The notes: generated by a model from the sequence alone, not told the origin. A stretch of DNA of 21,645 bases from JADJQU01 sp035490315 (GCA_035490315.1 DATHET010000328.1:1-21645); one strand, 5' to 3'; shown: positions 1 through 8,051, counted from the stretch's first letter. Numbers and translations: made by a program.

Positions 1-473
1 ACCGCGAGGTAGCGCCGATCGCGAAGGATGCGGTCGACTTCGGCGAAGACGCTGTCCATCGCGCGGAAATAATCATCCCCGGTCAGGGCGTCGAGCTTGC
101 CGATGTCGCGCGGATCTTCCCCGTACTCGAGATGGGTCCCGTAGGGCGGATCCATGAACACGAAATCGGCCACGCCGTCCTCGAGCGGCAGCTTGCGCGC
201 GTCGGCGTTGAAGATGTCCTCGCGCGTCGGGTGCACGTCGTAGCCCAGGGCGCGCCGGCCGCCTTCGCGCGCCACGTCGAGCGTGGTGCCCCCGCCGGCG
301 AAGGGATCGACGACCAGGTCGCCTTCGCGGGTGTAGCGCTCGAGCAGGTTCCAGACCACGTACACCGGCGTCGCCCCCTCGAAGCGCGGATCGCCCTTGA
401 CCTCGCCCGGCGCCTGTTGCGAGGGGTAGTACCACAGGGTGGTGGTCTGCAATCGAAGCGGCGGCAGGTTCAC
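1..473 (-). CDS. DNA methyltransferase (N6/N4 type), partial at left edge
   Basis: The reading frame opens at a GTG (473) and runs off the window at base 1, giving about 157 residues. It shows an SAM-binding motif I (DPFAGGGTT) near residue 55, followed about 55 residues later by the catalytic DPPYG motif of amino-methyltransferases. Family knowledge: the FxGxGTT plus DPPY pair marks enzymes that methylate adenine N6 or cytosine N4 in DNA. Finding motif I before DPPY in a short protein fits the N6_N4_Mtase-type group and is unlike the classical beta order. No restriction endonuclease is visible next to it, so I infer a solitary modifying enzyme, but the left side is unseen. The start is uncertain: there is no convincing Shine-Dalgarno, and the divergent hydrolase would begin only 8 bases away. 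An RNA-methylating relative cannot be excluded. Confidence 0.75.
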   Translation of the reverse strand, partial: MNLPPLRLQTTTLWYYPSQQAPGEVKGDPRFEGATPVYVVWNLLERYTREGDLVVDPFAGGGTTLDVAREGGRRALGYDVHPTREDIFNADARKLPLEDGVADFVFMDPPYGTHLEYGEDPRDIGKLDALTGDDYFRAMDSVFAEVDRILRDRRYLA

Positions 474-481
474 GGGGCGAC

Positions 482-1216
482 ATGGTGTCCTGCAGGCGCC
501 GGGCCTGGAAGCGCGAAGTGAAGCGCGAGCCGGACTTCGACCGCGAATTCGAGCTCTCGCCCGAGCGCCGGATAGAAGCGCGCTGGCGAACCTGCGCGAA
601 GGCGCGGGCCTGGCCGGTGCTGCTCGCCCACGGCGCAGGCGCGGGCCACGATCTGCCGCTGCTCGCGGCGCTCGAGCGGTCGTTGAGCGCTGCGCGCTTC
701 GAGATCCTGTCCTTCCACTACCCTTATATGACGCGCATGCGCCGCGAAGGCGGACGCCGGCCTCCGGATCCGATGGCGGTGCTCGAAGCGGCCCACGAGC
801 GAGCGCTATCGGAGCTCTCGCTGCTCACCGGGGGCCGGCGCGCCCTGCTGGTCGGCAAGTCGATGGGCGGCCGCGTCGGCTCGATGATCGCGGCCAAGGG
901 GGCACCCGCTCGGGGTCTTGTCCTGGTCGGCTATCCCCTGCATCCCGCGAAGCACCCCGAAAAGGAACGCAGCGAGCACTTCCGCGCCCTGGCCCAGCCG
1001 GCCCTGTTCCTTTCAGGCACCCGCGACGCACTTTGCGAGCTGCCGCTGCTGCGCCGGGCGCTTCGTTTCTACGGCGGACCGGCGACCCTGGAAGTGATCG
1101 AAGGCGCCGATCACGATTTCAAGCGGCCTGGAGCGGGCGGTCGAGACCCCTTGGCTGTCGCGGACGACCTGTCGCGGCGGATCGTCGCCTGGGTCGAGGC
1201 GACCTGGCCGGACTGA
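482..1216 (+). CDS. Alpha/beta hydrolase of the KANL3/TEX30 type
   Basis: This 244-residue protein has the landmarks of a small alpha/beta hydrolase. There is an oxyanion-type LAHGAGAGHD segment near residue 50, a nucleophile elbow GKSMGG near 125, an acidic residue in SGTRDALC near 180, and a terminal His in EGADHDF near 205. Length and motif order match the KANL3/TEX30-like bacterial hydrolases (Abhydrolase_11 type). These are predicted cytosolic serine hydrolases of mostly unknown substrate. No signal peptide or membrane segment is visible. An alternative GTG start at 518 has GGAA eight bases upstream and would leave more room for the divergent methyltransferase. It converges with the 1222-1506 gene with only 5 bases between stop codons. 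The substrate cannot be deduced. Confidence 0.8.
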   Translation: MVSCRRRAWKREVKREPDFDREFELSPERRIEARWRTCAKARAWPVLLAHGAGAGHDLPLLAALERSLSAARFEILSFHYPYMTRMRREGGRRPPDPMAVLEAAHERALSELSLLTGGRRALLVGKSMGGRVGSMIAAKGAPARGLVLVGYPLHPAKHPEKERSEHFRALAQPALFLSGTRDALCELPLLRRALRFYGGPATLEVIEGADHDFKRPGAGGRDPLAVADDLSRRIVAWVEATWPD

Positions 1217-1221
1217 GCTCT

Positions 1222-1506
1222 TCAGGAATCGCCGGACGTCTGGGCCGCGGCCTCGCGCCGCTGGAATTCCACGGCGCTGCGGAAGCTCAGGTGGGTGGAG
1301 CGGAGGCTCGAGCGGTATCCATCCGGGGCGACCTCGGCGCAGTCCAGGCTGGTACTCACCCCGTCGGCGGTCTCGTCGCAGCTGGGATCCAGGGCCAGGG
1401 GAACCCGGGTCGGGTACCGCTGATCCGCCGCCAGATAGCAGCGGGTGCTCGCGAAAATGCCGAGGACGAGCAGGAAGACCAGGGCGGCTAGAGCTTTGAT
1501 CGACAT
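1222..1506 (-). CDS. Small membrane-anchored protein, unknown function
   Basis: This is a 94-residue protein. Its N-terminus is a single hydrophobic segment (about residues 4-20) followed by a short polar part with three cysteines (Cys23, Cys43, Cys56). The segment could be an uncleaved anchor or a signal peptide, putting the rest outside the cytoplasmic membrane. I do not recognise a family. The chosen ATG (1506) starts immediately before the hydrophobic segment. An ATG at 1545 would add 13 residues. Neither has a good Shine-Dalgarno. It converges with the hydrolase and diverges from the toroid protein at 1663. Confidence 0.55.
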   Translation of the reverse strand: MSIKALAALVFLLVLGIFASTRCYLAADQRYPTRVPLALDPSCDETADGVSTSLDCAEVAPDGYRSSLRSTHLSFRSAVEFQRREAAAQTSGDS

Positions 1507-1592
1507 GGCGGTGGGGACCGATGGAGAGACGATCTGACGAGCCATAGAGGACGAGATTCCCGCGGATACGCAGCTTGTGGCCCGCCCATCAG

Positions 1593-1600
1593 AAAAAAAA
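1593..1600. promoter_or_regulatory. A8 tract in divergent intergenic region
   Basis: Eight consecutive A residues lie in the 156-bp region between the divergent genes starting at 1506 and 1663. Such a tract stands out in this GC-rich DNA. It could be an UP-element-like or intrinsically bent promoter segment. I could not place convincing -35/-10 elements beside it. Confidence 0.25.
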
Positions 1601-1649
1601 CGAGATTTGCGTGACGATTCGGAGGGTAATGACGGGACCTCGGGCCCAC

Positions 1650-1654
1650 GGAGG
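1650..1654 (+). promoter_or_regulatory. Shine-Dalgarno GGAGG for the toroid protein
   Basis: GGAGG lies eight bases before the ATG at 1663 and decides that start. It is a contrast to the many genes here with no recognisable ribosome-binding site. Confidence 0.7.
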
Positions 1655-1662
1655 TCTCGCCG

Positions 1663-3534
1663 ATGCTGATTCCCTTGACCTGGCTCCAAGCCCTGCTGTT
1701 AGCCCTGTGCGCCGGGGCGGGGCCGAGTCAACAGGCGCCTCCCCCGCCTGCCGCGCCGCCCACGCAGAAGCAGATCGACGCGGCGATCGACAACGGGGCG
1801 AAATTCCTGCTCTCGGCCTATGTCGACCGCGTCGGCGACGGAAAGCTCGCGGCCAAGGAGCGCGTCGGTCTAAGCGCCCTGTCCCTGTACACCCTGCTCA
1901 AGGCCGGCATCTCCAGGGACGATCCGACCGTGCGCCTCCTGGTCAGCCACGTGCTCGACCAGCCGATCGACCAGACCTACGACGCGACCTGCGCCATCCT
2001 CGCCTTGAGCGCCCACGATGCGATCGACAACCGGCGCTGGGTCGAGGAGCTCGCGCGCAAGCTGATCGCCTGGCAGCTCGAACCTGGAGATTGGAGCTAC
2101 CCGGGCGGGCTCAACGATCTTTCCAACACGCAATACGCCGCCCTCGGTCTGTGGGTTGCCGCCAGGGACGGAGTGCCGATCGAGTCATCGGTCTGGACCA
2201 GGCTCGCCGGCGCCACGCTGCGCTACCAGAACGATCTGGGCGGATTCGACTACAGCCCTGACGCCGGCAAGGGCGACGGCGGAACCGGCTCGATGACCGC
2301 CGCGGGAATCGCCACGCTTGCCATCTGCGAAACGGCGCTGCGCGCCCAGGCCGCTTGTCCCGAAGCCCTGGCGAAGAAGCTCGCGGACTCGCGAACGCGC
2401 GGCTTCGAGTGGCTGACCCGCAACTTCTCGGTCACGACCAACCCGAGAGCCGGCGCCTGGCTCTTCTATTACCTGTACGGGCTCGAGCGCCTCGGTGCTT
2501 TGACTGGCGTGGCGAAAATCGGCGGCCACGACTGGTACGACGAAGGCGCTGCATGGCTCGTCGCCGCGCAGACCGCGCGCGGCTCGTGGCAGAACGGCAG
2601 CGATCTGTCCGATTCCTGCTTCGCGGTCCTGTTCCTGAAGCGCGCGACTTCCGGACGGCACGGGCCGCGCACCGGCGAGAAGCCGGCGAGCGCGAATCCC
2701 GACGCGCCGCTGGAACTCGCCAGCGAAGGCGACGGCGTGGTGAAGGTCTGGATCGAAGCCTGGAATCCGAAGGTCGCGCGCGAGCTGGAGTGGACCGGCG
2801 AACGAGGCCTGGGACCGCGCGTCGTGCGCGTCGAGTGGCTCGCCGACGACAAGCTCGCCGCCGTCGCGCTCGGCGATCCTGGCCACGCGTCCGTCAACGA
2901 AAACCTCGGCTCCAATCTCATCTTCGATGCACCCGGCGCGCACCGCGTGGTGGCGCGGGCCTTCGTGCTCGCGCCGGGAAAGCAGCCGGGCGAGGAACAG
3001 GTCTTCGAGTCGCCGCCCCTGACGATCGAGGTTGCGCGCGGCTTGCCGAAGTGGGCCGGCGAGCTGGACGCGGATCTCGGACACAACCTCGTCAACAGCC
3101 CCAAGTCCAAGGTCAAGGCCAGCTCGCGTATCAAGGTCAAGGATGCTCCGATGGGATTGGACTATGCCCCCGGCGCGGTGCTCGACGGCAGCGGCGCCAC
3201 TCCCTGGCTGGCGGATCCCAAGGACAGCGAGCGCACGCTCTCGATCACCTTCCAGGATGCGAATGAATGCAACCTGATTCGCATCTCGCCGGCGGTCCTG
3301 CCAGCACTGGGCCCGAGCTTTCTGTCGCGACCCGTGGAGCTCGAGATCGAGATCAACGGCAAGAACAAGCAGCGGCTTTCCATGGATCCCGATCCCCTGC
3401 ACCCGATGCGGCTCGAGCTGGAGCACAAGACCGTGATCAAGCGCCTCGACATCCGCATCCTGTCGGTCGCCCCCTCGACGCAGAGCCCGCTGGTCGGCAT
3501 CGGCGAAGTCGAACTGTTCCTGCGCAGGAACTGA
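1663..3534 (+). CDS. Secreted alpha/alpha-toroid (prenyltransferase/squalene-oxidase repeat) protein
   Basis: This 623-residue protein starts with a hydrophobic signal segment (residues 3-18) and a short Pro/Ala linker, so export is likely. Residues 35-330 contain helical repeats of the terpenoid-cyclase/prenyltransferase toroid type. Visible copies include GDWSYPGGLNDLSNTQYAAL near 145 and later GGFDYSPDAGKGDGGTGSMT and RGSWQNGSDLSDSCFAVLFL blocks. The DxDD catalytic motif of squalene-hopene cyclases is absent. I therefore infer a structural or binding toroid and not a cyclase. Residues 350-455 look like a beta-rich middle domain. Residues 465-623 resemble a discoidin or F5/8-type C sandwich, with a surface-exposed segment on unmet substitutions around LDGSGATPWLAD. 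Toroid proteins like this are numerous in Planctomycetota, mostly without assigned function. Confidence 0.75.
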   Translation: MLIPLTWLQALLLALCAGAGPSQQAPPPPAAPPTQKQIDAAIDNGAKFLLSAYVDRVGDGKLAAKERVGLSALSLYTLLKAGISRDDPTVRLLVSHVLDQPIDQTYDATCAILALSAHDAIDNRRWVEELARKLIAWQLEPGDWSYPGGLNDLSNTQYAALGLWVAARDGVPIESSVWTRLAGATLRYQNDLGGFDYSPDAGKGDGGTGSMTAAGIATLAICETALRAQAACPEALAKKLADSRTRGFEWLTRNFSVTTNPRAGAWLFYYLYGLERLGALTGVAKIGGHDWYDEGAAWLVAAQTARGSWQNGSDLSDSCFAVLFLKRATSGRHGPRTGEKPASANPDAPLELASEGDGVVKVWIEAWNPKVARELEWTGERGLGPRVVRVEWLADDKLAAVALGDPGHASVNENLGSNLIFDAPGAHRVVARAFVLAPGKQPGEEQVFESPPLTIEVARGLPKWAGELDADLGHNLVNSPKSKVKASSRIKVKDAPMGLDYAPGAVLDGSGATPWLADPKDSERTLSITFQDANECNLIRISPAVLPALGPSFLSRPVELEIEINGKNKQRLSMDPDPLHPMRLELEHKTVIKRLDIRILSVAPSTQSPLVGIGEVELFLRRN

Positions 3535-3576
3535 TCCATCCTCCCTGCGGGATCCCCAGAATCGTGTAACGCTGAA

Positions 3577-3598
3577 GCCCTTCGTGGGGATGAAGGGC
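3577..3598 (+). promoter_or_regulatory. Hairpin covering the ribosome-binding site of the sigma remnant
   Basis: GCCCTTC (3577-3583) pairs perfectly with GAAGGGC (3592-3598) across an eight-base loop. The right arm contains the AAGGG that would serve as ribosome-binding site for the ATG at 3602. A fold of this kind would hide that site. There is no following T run, so it is not a typical terminator. Confidence 0.4.
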
Positions 3599-3601
3599 GC
3601 C

Positions 3602-3739
3602 ATGAAAAACACCGACTTCGAGCAGCTCTTCCTCCTCTTCCGCGACCAGGGCGACATGCGCGCCCTGGCCAGGCTCTTCGACGAGGCCGCTCCACAGCTG
3701 ATGTCCGTCGCGGCCAGTCTCGTCGGTCGCACGGGCTGA
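3602..3739 (+). pseudogene. N-terminal remnant of an RNA polymerase sigma-70-family factor
   Basis: An ATG followed by 45 codons encodes a peptide beginning MKNTDFEQLFLLFRDQGDMR and ending SLVGRTG. It resembles the first 45 residues of planctomycete ECF-like sigma factors, up to the point where region 2 normally continues with an AEDL-type helix. The core-binding and -10-binding parts and all of region 4 are missing. The frame ends in TGA, and a palindrome and the convergent peptidase gene follow within 46 bases, so no room remains for the rest in any frame. AAGGG precedes the start by four bases. I read it as a truncated gene. A functional micro-protein that mimics sigma region 2 is possible but unsupported. 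Confidence 0.6.
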
Positions 3740-3748
3740 GCGACTGCC

Positions 3749-3774
3749 CCGCATCGCTGTGCACAGCGATGCGG
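3749..3774. terminator. Perfect 26-bp palindrome between convergent genes
   Basis: CCGCATCGCTGT is followed by GC and then its exact reverse complement, so the whole 26 bp reads the same on both strands. It can fold into an 11-bp stem with a TGCA loop. It lies between the end of the sigma remnant (3739) and the end of the M3 peptidase (3785), the expected place for a bidirectional terminator. Neither side has a T run, so a protein-binding site is the alternative. Confidence 0.55.
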
Positions 3775-3784
3775 CGCAGGTGCT

Positions 3785-5698
3785 TCAGCTCTCGAGCCAG
3801 CGCCGCCAGGCGTCGATCGAGTAGGGCCGCCCGAGAAAATCCTCGACGAGCACCGCCGCGTCCTTCGATCCGCCCGGCGCCAGGACCTTCGCGCGGTATT
3901 CGCGAGCCACCGCGGTGTCCATCGAATCGGCGCGGAAGCGGCTGTGCAGGTCCTTCGCGATCACCAGCGACCACATGTAGGTGTAGTAGGTCGCCGAGTA
4001 GCCGTGCAGGTGGCCGAAGGAGCATTGGAAGTGCGTGCCCTCTTCATAAGGAAAGGGCAGCATCGCGCGCTTGAGCTCGACCATGCGCGCGGTCGTGTCG
4101 AGACCGCGCGGATCGACCTCGTGGTAAGCGAGGGCGAGACGGGCGTAGAACATCTGCTGCGCGACCTGGATGCCCTTGCCGAACTCCTCGACGGCGCGCA
4201 GGCGGCGCGCGAGCTCCGGGGGCAGGACCTCGCCGCTCGCATGGTGCTTCGCGAAGCGCGCGAGCACCGCCGGATCCCAGGCCCACTCCTCGTAGAGCTG
4301 GCTCGGCACCTCGACGAAATCCCATTCGGTCGCGATGCCGGAAAAGCTCAAGTGCCGGCCGCGGCCCGCGAACAGATGGTGCAGCAGGTGGCCGAACTCG
4401 TGGAAGAAAGTGGTCACTTCGCGGTGCTGCAGGAGCGCCGGATCCGCGGCGGAGGGCTCGCTGAAATTGCACACCAGGCAGGCCTCCGGCTGGGCCTCGC
4501 CGGCGAGCCCTGAGCGCAGCGGAAACATCGCGGCGTGCTTGTACTTGTCGGGCCGCGGGTGCATGTCGAGCCAGAAGCGCGCGCTGCGCTCGCCATTGGG
4601 CTCGATCACGTCGTAGCACTCGACGGAAGGATGCCAGCCAGGCTCGCTCGGGTTCTTCTCGAAGCGCACGCCGTAGAGCGCGGCGCTGCACTCGAGCACC
4701 CCACGCACGACGTTCGCGTAAGGGAAGTAAGGCCGCACGGTCTGCGAGTCGAAGGACAGACGCTCGGACTTGACGCGCTCGATCCAGTAGGCGCGCTCCC
4801 AGTCGTGGATCTCGCTCGCGCCGGGATCGACGCGGCGCTTCTCCGCCAGGAGCTGTCCCAGCTCGCTGTCCAGCGCCGCGCGCGCCTCGTCGCCGATGCG
4901 CTCGATGAACTCGCGCGCCGCTCGAGCCGTCTTGACCATCTTGTCGCCGGTCACGTAGTCCGCGAAGGACTCGGCGCCGAGCAGGGTCGCGAACTCATGG
5001 CGCAGCTCGAGGATCTGCGCCAGGTTGGCGAGGTTCGCGGGATAGCCGCGGTTGGTGTACTCGGCGTACAAGGCGCGCCGGGCTGCGTGGTCCTTCGCGT
5101 AGCAAAGGAAAGGCACGAAATCCGGCGGATCCGTGGTGACCGTGACCGAGCCGTCCGCGTCCGGCGGGTGGCTCTTGATCCAATCCGCGGGCAGACCCTC
5201 GAAGGCGGAAACCCCCTGGGGGAGACGCACGCGGCGCACGTCGCTGACGATCGCCTGATCGAAGGCCTGGCCGACCTTGACCAGCTCGTCGGACAGGGCC
5301 TGGATCCGCGCCCGCGTGGCTTCGTCGCGGTCGACGCCGCTGCGCTTGTAGTCACGGATCGCGTGCTCGACGGCACGCAGATCAGCGCCGGCGAGGTCGA
5401 CGCGCGGAATCCGCGACAGGCGCTCGTAGACCTCGCGATCCAACGAGAGCGCGGTCTCGAAGGAGGAATACTCCTGCTCGAGGTCCATCGCGGCGCTGCG
5501 CATCGCCGGATCGGAATGCACCTGGGCGAAGAGCCCGGCCCAGCCGCGCTGCAGATCGAGCGGCGCGCGGATGCGATCGTAGGCCTGGGCTGCCTGCGCT
5601 GCAGGCGTGGTCGCGCCGAGCTTCACGAAGCCATCTCGCCGCGCGCGAGCCGCGGCGAGATTGGCGCGCGCCTCTGCGAGCCACGACTCGCGGTTCAT
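3785..5698 (-). CDS. M3-family zinc oligopeptidase (thimet/neurolysin type)
   Basis: This 637-residue metallopeptidase carries the full M3 active site. HEFGH is at residues 433-437, where the two His bind zinc and Glu434 is the catalytic base. The third ligand Glu463 sits in WDFVEVPSQ, aligned with neurolysin Glu503 with a one-residue insertion. The downstream substrate-binding segment GYSATYYTYMWS is also intact. Family knowledge: these enzymes cleave short peptides in the cytosol, and no signal peptide is visible. The ATG at 5698 forms an ATGA overlap with the stop of the inositol-phosphate synthase gene, which fixes the start and implies translational coupling. The same frame stays open upstream, but that part is a shadow of the synthase gene. 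It is the last gene of a four-gene operon. Confidence 0.92.
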   Translation of the reverse strand: MNRESWLAEARANLAAARARRDGFVKLGATTPAAQAAQAYDRIRAPLDLQRGWAGLFAQVHSDPAMRSAAMDLEQEYSSFETALSLDREVYERLSRIPRVDLAGADLRAVEHAIRDYKRSGVDRDEATRARIQALSDELVKVGQAFDQAIVSDVRRVRLPQGVSAFEGLPADWIKSHPPDADGSVTVTTDPPDFVPFLCYAKDHAARRALYAEYTNRGYPANLANLAQILELRHEFATLLGAESFADYVTGDKMVKTARAAREFIERIGDEARAALDSELGQLLAEKRRVDPGASEIHDWERAYWIERVKSERLSFDSQTVRPYFPYANVVRGVLECSAALYGVRFEKNPSEPGWHPSVECYDVIEPNGERSARFWLDMHPRPDKYKHAAMFPLRSGLAGEAQPEACLVCNFSEPSAADPALLQHREVTTFFHEFGHLLHHLFAGRGRHLSFSGIATEWDFVEVPSQLYEEWAWDPAVLARFAKHHASGEVLPPELARRLRAVEEFGKGIQVAQQMFYARLALAYHEVDPRGLDTTARMVELKRAMLPFPYEEGTHFQCSFGHLHGYSATYYTYMWSLVIAKDLHSRFRADSMDTAVAREYRAKVLAPGGSKDAAVLVEDFLGRPYSIDAWRRWLES

Positions 5699-6975
5699 GA
5701 GCCCTTGGCGTGCGAGCGGGCGTACTCGACCAGGCGCGCGAACTGGGCGCTGAAATCGTGCGTGCCCCCGGCGAGCGGCGACTTGAAGAAACTCGCGGTG
5801 TGCGGCATCTCGCCGCCCTCGCCCTTCGCCGCGGCGAAATCCGCGAGACGCGCGAGGTCGATTACCAGCGGAGCAGCCAGGGCCGAATCCGATCCGGTCC
5901 AGGTGAAGGACAGGGTCATGCGCGTGCGCAGGAAACCCTCGAAGTGGATCAGGTCGAAGGCCGTCTTCCAATCCTCGAGCGATGGCACGTAGTCGATCCC
6001 GACATGCGTGTGCACCTCGTCGTCGCCGAGGATCGCGCGCAGCGCGTCGTTCTTGTTGCGCAGCTTCGATTCCTTGTGCATCGGATCCGCGAGGACCTCG
6101 CCGTCGCGGTTGCCGAGCATGTTGTAGCCCTGCCAGGTGCGCACCTTGAGGGCGCGCGCGACGAACATCGGAGCCAGCACGGTTTTCAACAATGTCTCGC
6201 CGGTCTTCCCGTCGCTGCCGCAATGCGGCACGCCGCGTCGGCGCGCGAGCTCGCGCAGCGCGGGGATCGACGATCCCGGCGAAGGCGTGAAATTGACATA
6301 GGGATGCCCGTTGGCGAGGGACGCGTAAGCGTAGAGGCAGGACGCAGGATGCGACGTGCCCTGGTCGAGCGACTTCTCGAAGGCTTCGAGCGTCAGCCAC
6401 GAATCGTGGGCCGGCCGGAAGGCCTCGGTGCTCGCGAGGTGCACGACGATCACGCGCTCGAGCTGCTCGGACTTCGCGAACTCCGCGAGGTCGGCCGCGA
6501 TGTGCTCGATCTTTTCACGCGGCGAAAGCCCGCCGAGGCGCGCCGTCTCCGGATCGAGGTTCGCAAACCCGACGTCGGCGTCGTCGAGCAGCCCGGGCCG
6601 CAATCGCGCTTCGTAGGCGGTCGCATGGGGCGCGGCGAGGGTGACCAGGTCCTGGGTGAGAATATTGCTCGCGACCAGCTCGCCCGCGGAATCGGTCATC
6701 GCGCGCCGGCACACGTCGTGGCCGCCGAGCACGATCTCATCGAATCCGGCGAGGGGCAGGTCCGAGAGCGGCGCCTGCGCCGTGATCAGCCCGATCGGGT
6801 CGAGCCAGCCCTCGCGCAATCCCGCGAGTCCGTAGACGACGCAGGTCGAGACCGAGCCGCGTCCGCCGATCAGCCACAGGCCGACGCGGCGCTGAGCCAG
6901 GGATTTGGGTTGTTGGGGCAAGGGTGGTTGGAACGGGCGGGGCGGATTCGCCGCGCGCGCCCCGAGCCTGGTCAA
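5695..6975 (-). CDS. ino1: myo-Inositol-1-phosphate (inositol-3-phosphate) synthase
   Basis: The enzyme converts glucose 6-phosphate to inositol 1-phosphate using NAD. This protein (426 residues from TTG) has the NAD-binding glycine motif (LIGGRGSVS, about residues 35-43), and the family blocks NFTPSPGSSIPAL, GSDGKTGETLLKT and GYNMLGNRDGEVLADP. The last two hold the conserved active-site Lys and Asn residues. It matches the prokaryotic branch shared by actinobacteria and planctomycetes and not the longer eukaryotic form. I chose the TTG at 6975 because it overlaps the stop of the upstream gene as TTGA, the same arrangement seen at 18691. An in-frame ATG at 7044 would overlap the neighbour by 73 bases. 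The product probably feeds inositol lipid or compatible-solute synthesis, but no follow-on enzyme is visible here. Confidence 0.88.
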   Translation of the reverse strand: MTRLGARAANPPRPFQPPLPQQPKSLAQRRVGLWLIGGRGSVSTCVVYGLAGLREGWLDPIGLITAQAPLSDLPLAGFDEIVLGGHDVCRRAMTDSAGELVASNILTQDLVTLAAPHATAYEARLRPGLLDDADVGFANLDPETARLGGLSPREKIEHIAADLAEFAKSEQLERVIVVHLASTEAFRPAHDSWLTLEAFEKSLDQGTSHPASCLYAYASLANGHPYVNFTPSPGSSIPALRELARRRGVPHCGSDGKTGETLLKTVLAPMFVARALKVRTWQGYNMLGNRDGEVLADPMHKESKLRNKNDALRAILGDDEVHTHVGIDYVPSLEDWKTAFDLIHFEGFLRTRMTLSFTWTGSDSALAAPLVIDLARLADFAAAKGEGGEMPHTASFFKSPLAGGTHDFSAQFARLVEYARSHAKGS

Positions 6976-8051
6976 TGCTGCTCGCGGCGCGCGTCGAGCG
7001 CTCGACGCCAGCCTTGCACGACTGGATCGTAGCGCTCGTCCCACCAGCGTCCGGCGAGCGTGCCAGCCTCCCCAGGGCCCGATTCGGGCACCGGAGTGGT
7101 CGTTCGTTCGCCGCTCGTGCCGGCAGTCGGTCGTTTCGAGCCGGACATTGTGCGGTCCGGCGAGCCGTTGGTCAGCAGAGACTTGGCCGCTTCCGCATCG
7201 GAACCGGATCGGACCGGGGTCCCGGAGGCGGCGGGATCGGTTTGGAGCCCGCCGGGAGCGAGGCTCGGGTCGCCAGGCAGCGCGGTCCGGTCTTGGGCCA
7301 GGTCCAAGCGCTCGGCCAGGACCTGCTCGAGCAGATCCGCCTGCAGAGCCGCCTGGTCAGAAGCTGCCTGTTCTCCCCGCAGGCCCGCCGCGACTGCGTC
7401 GAGTTCCGCCGTCAGCCGCTCGCGCAGGGCCGAATCCGCTCTGGCGGCCGCCCCTTGCACGCGAGCGGAGTCCAAGGCCGACGTGGCGCGCTGGATGGCG
7501 CGAGCACCGGCGGCCTGCGGCCCTTGCGAGAAGCCCGAAGCATCCCCGCTGACTCCCACCTGAGCCGGCGGCAATTCGAGGGCGAGTGCGGCCAGAGCCG
7601 CGCCGATCGCCGGGGGCGCGAGCCAGATGAAGCCCATCGCCGGCAGAGCGCGCCGCAAGCTCGAGCCATCGATGCCGGCGATCACGCGCCGCTCGAGCAG
7701 CAGCACGATCGGACTGGCATCCTCGCGCAACCGCGCTTCGTAAGCCGCGCTCAAGGCCCCGTTCGACCCGAGCCGCGCGTCGATCTGCCGCGCCAGCTCG
7801 AGATCGGACTTCTTGGCCCGCTCGACCCACCAGGTTCCTGCCATCGCGAGCCCAGAAACGGCGGCGCAAGCGCCGAGCGACCACCCACCGGGCATAGCCT
7901 GTCCAGCCGCTGCACTCCCCCACCAGCAAGCCGCGAGGGCGACCAGCGCGGCCGCGACTCCGAGCGCGAAGCTCTCCAGGCCCGAGCGCAGGTTCCGGCG
8001 CCGGCGCGCGCTCGAGAGGAACCCGACGACGGAAGCCTCTGGCCGCCTCAT
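6972..8051 (-). CDS. Membrane protein with long coiled cytoplasmic/periplasmic tail, unknown function
   Basis: This 359-residue protein has a basic N-terminus, then hydrophobic segments at about residues 27-49, 57-76 and 136-158. A helical, Ala/Arg/Glu-rich stretch follows at 175-250 that looks able to form a coiled coil. A Gly/Pro/Ser/Thr-rich disordered tail ends near a WWDERYDPVVQGWRRAL helix. I do not recognise the family with certainty. The ATG at 8051 forms an ATGA overlap with the stop of the YdjY-like gene, which decides the start, and its own stop overlaps the TTG of the synthase gene. The tight coupling suggests co-production with both neighbours, but no sequence feature links it to inositol metabolism. 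Confidence 0.7.
   Translation of the reverse strand: MRRPEASVVGFLSSARRRRNLRSGLESFALGVAAALVALAACWWGSAAAGQAMPGGWSLGACAAVSGLAMAGTWWVERAKKSDLELARQIDARLGSNGALSAAYEARLREDASPIVLLLERRVIAGIDGSSLRRALPAMGFIWLAPPAIGAALAALALELPPAQVGVSGDASGFSQGPQAAGARAIQRATSALDSARVQGAAARADSALRERLTAELDAVAAGLRGEQAASDQAALQADLLEQVLAERLDLAQDRTALPGDPSLAPGGLQTDPAASGTPVRSGSDAEAAKSLLTNGSPDRTMSGSKRPTAGTSGERTTTPVPESGPGEAGTLAGRWWDERYDPVVQGWRRALDARREQH

Noticed and set aside
439..1491. 350-codon plus-strand frame
   Set aside because: It overlaps the alpha/beta hydrolase in another frame and has shadow-like Arg/Ala/Pro composition, whereas the hydrolase frame carries clear catalytic motifs.
1593..1600. T8 (minus strand) as an intrinsic terminator or phase-variable tract
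   Set aside because: No stem precedes it on the minus strand and it lies outside any coding frame, so neither reading is supported.
2185..3732. 515-codon open frame on the minus strand
   Set aside because: It is antisense to the toroid protein, rich in Arg/Ala/Gly with no recognisable motif, and is explained by high third-position GC in the real gene.
5699..6400. N-terminal extension of the M3 peptidase to 871 residues
   Set aside because: The extra part overlaps the inositol-phosphate synthase coding region in another frame and has no M3 similarity. The ATGA overlap marks the real start.
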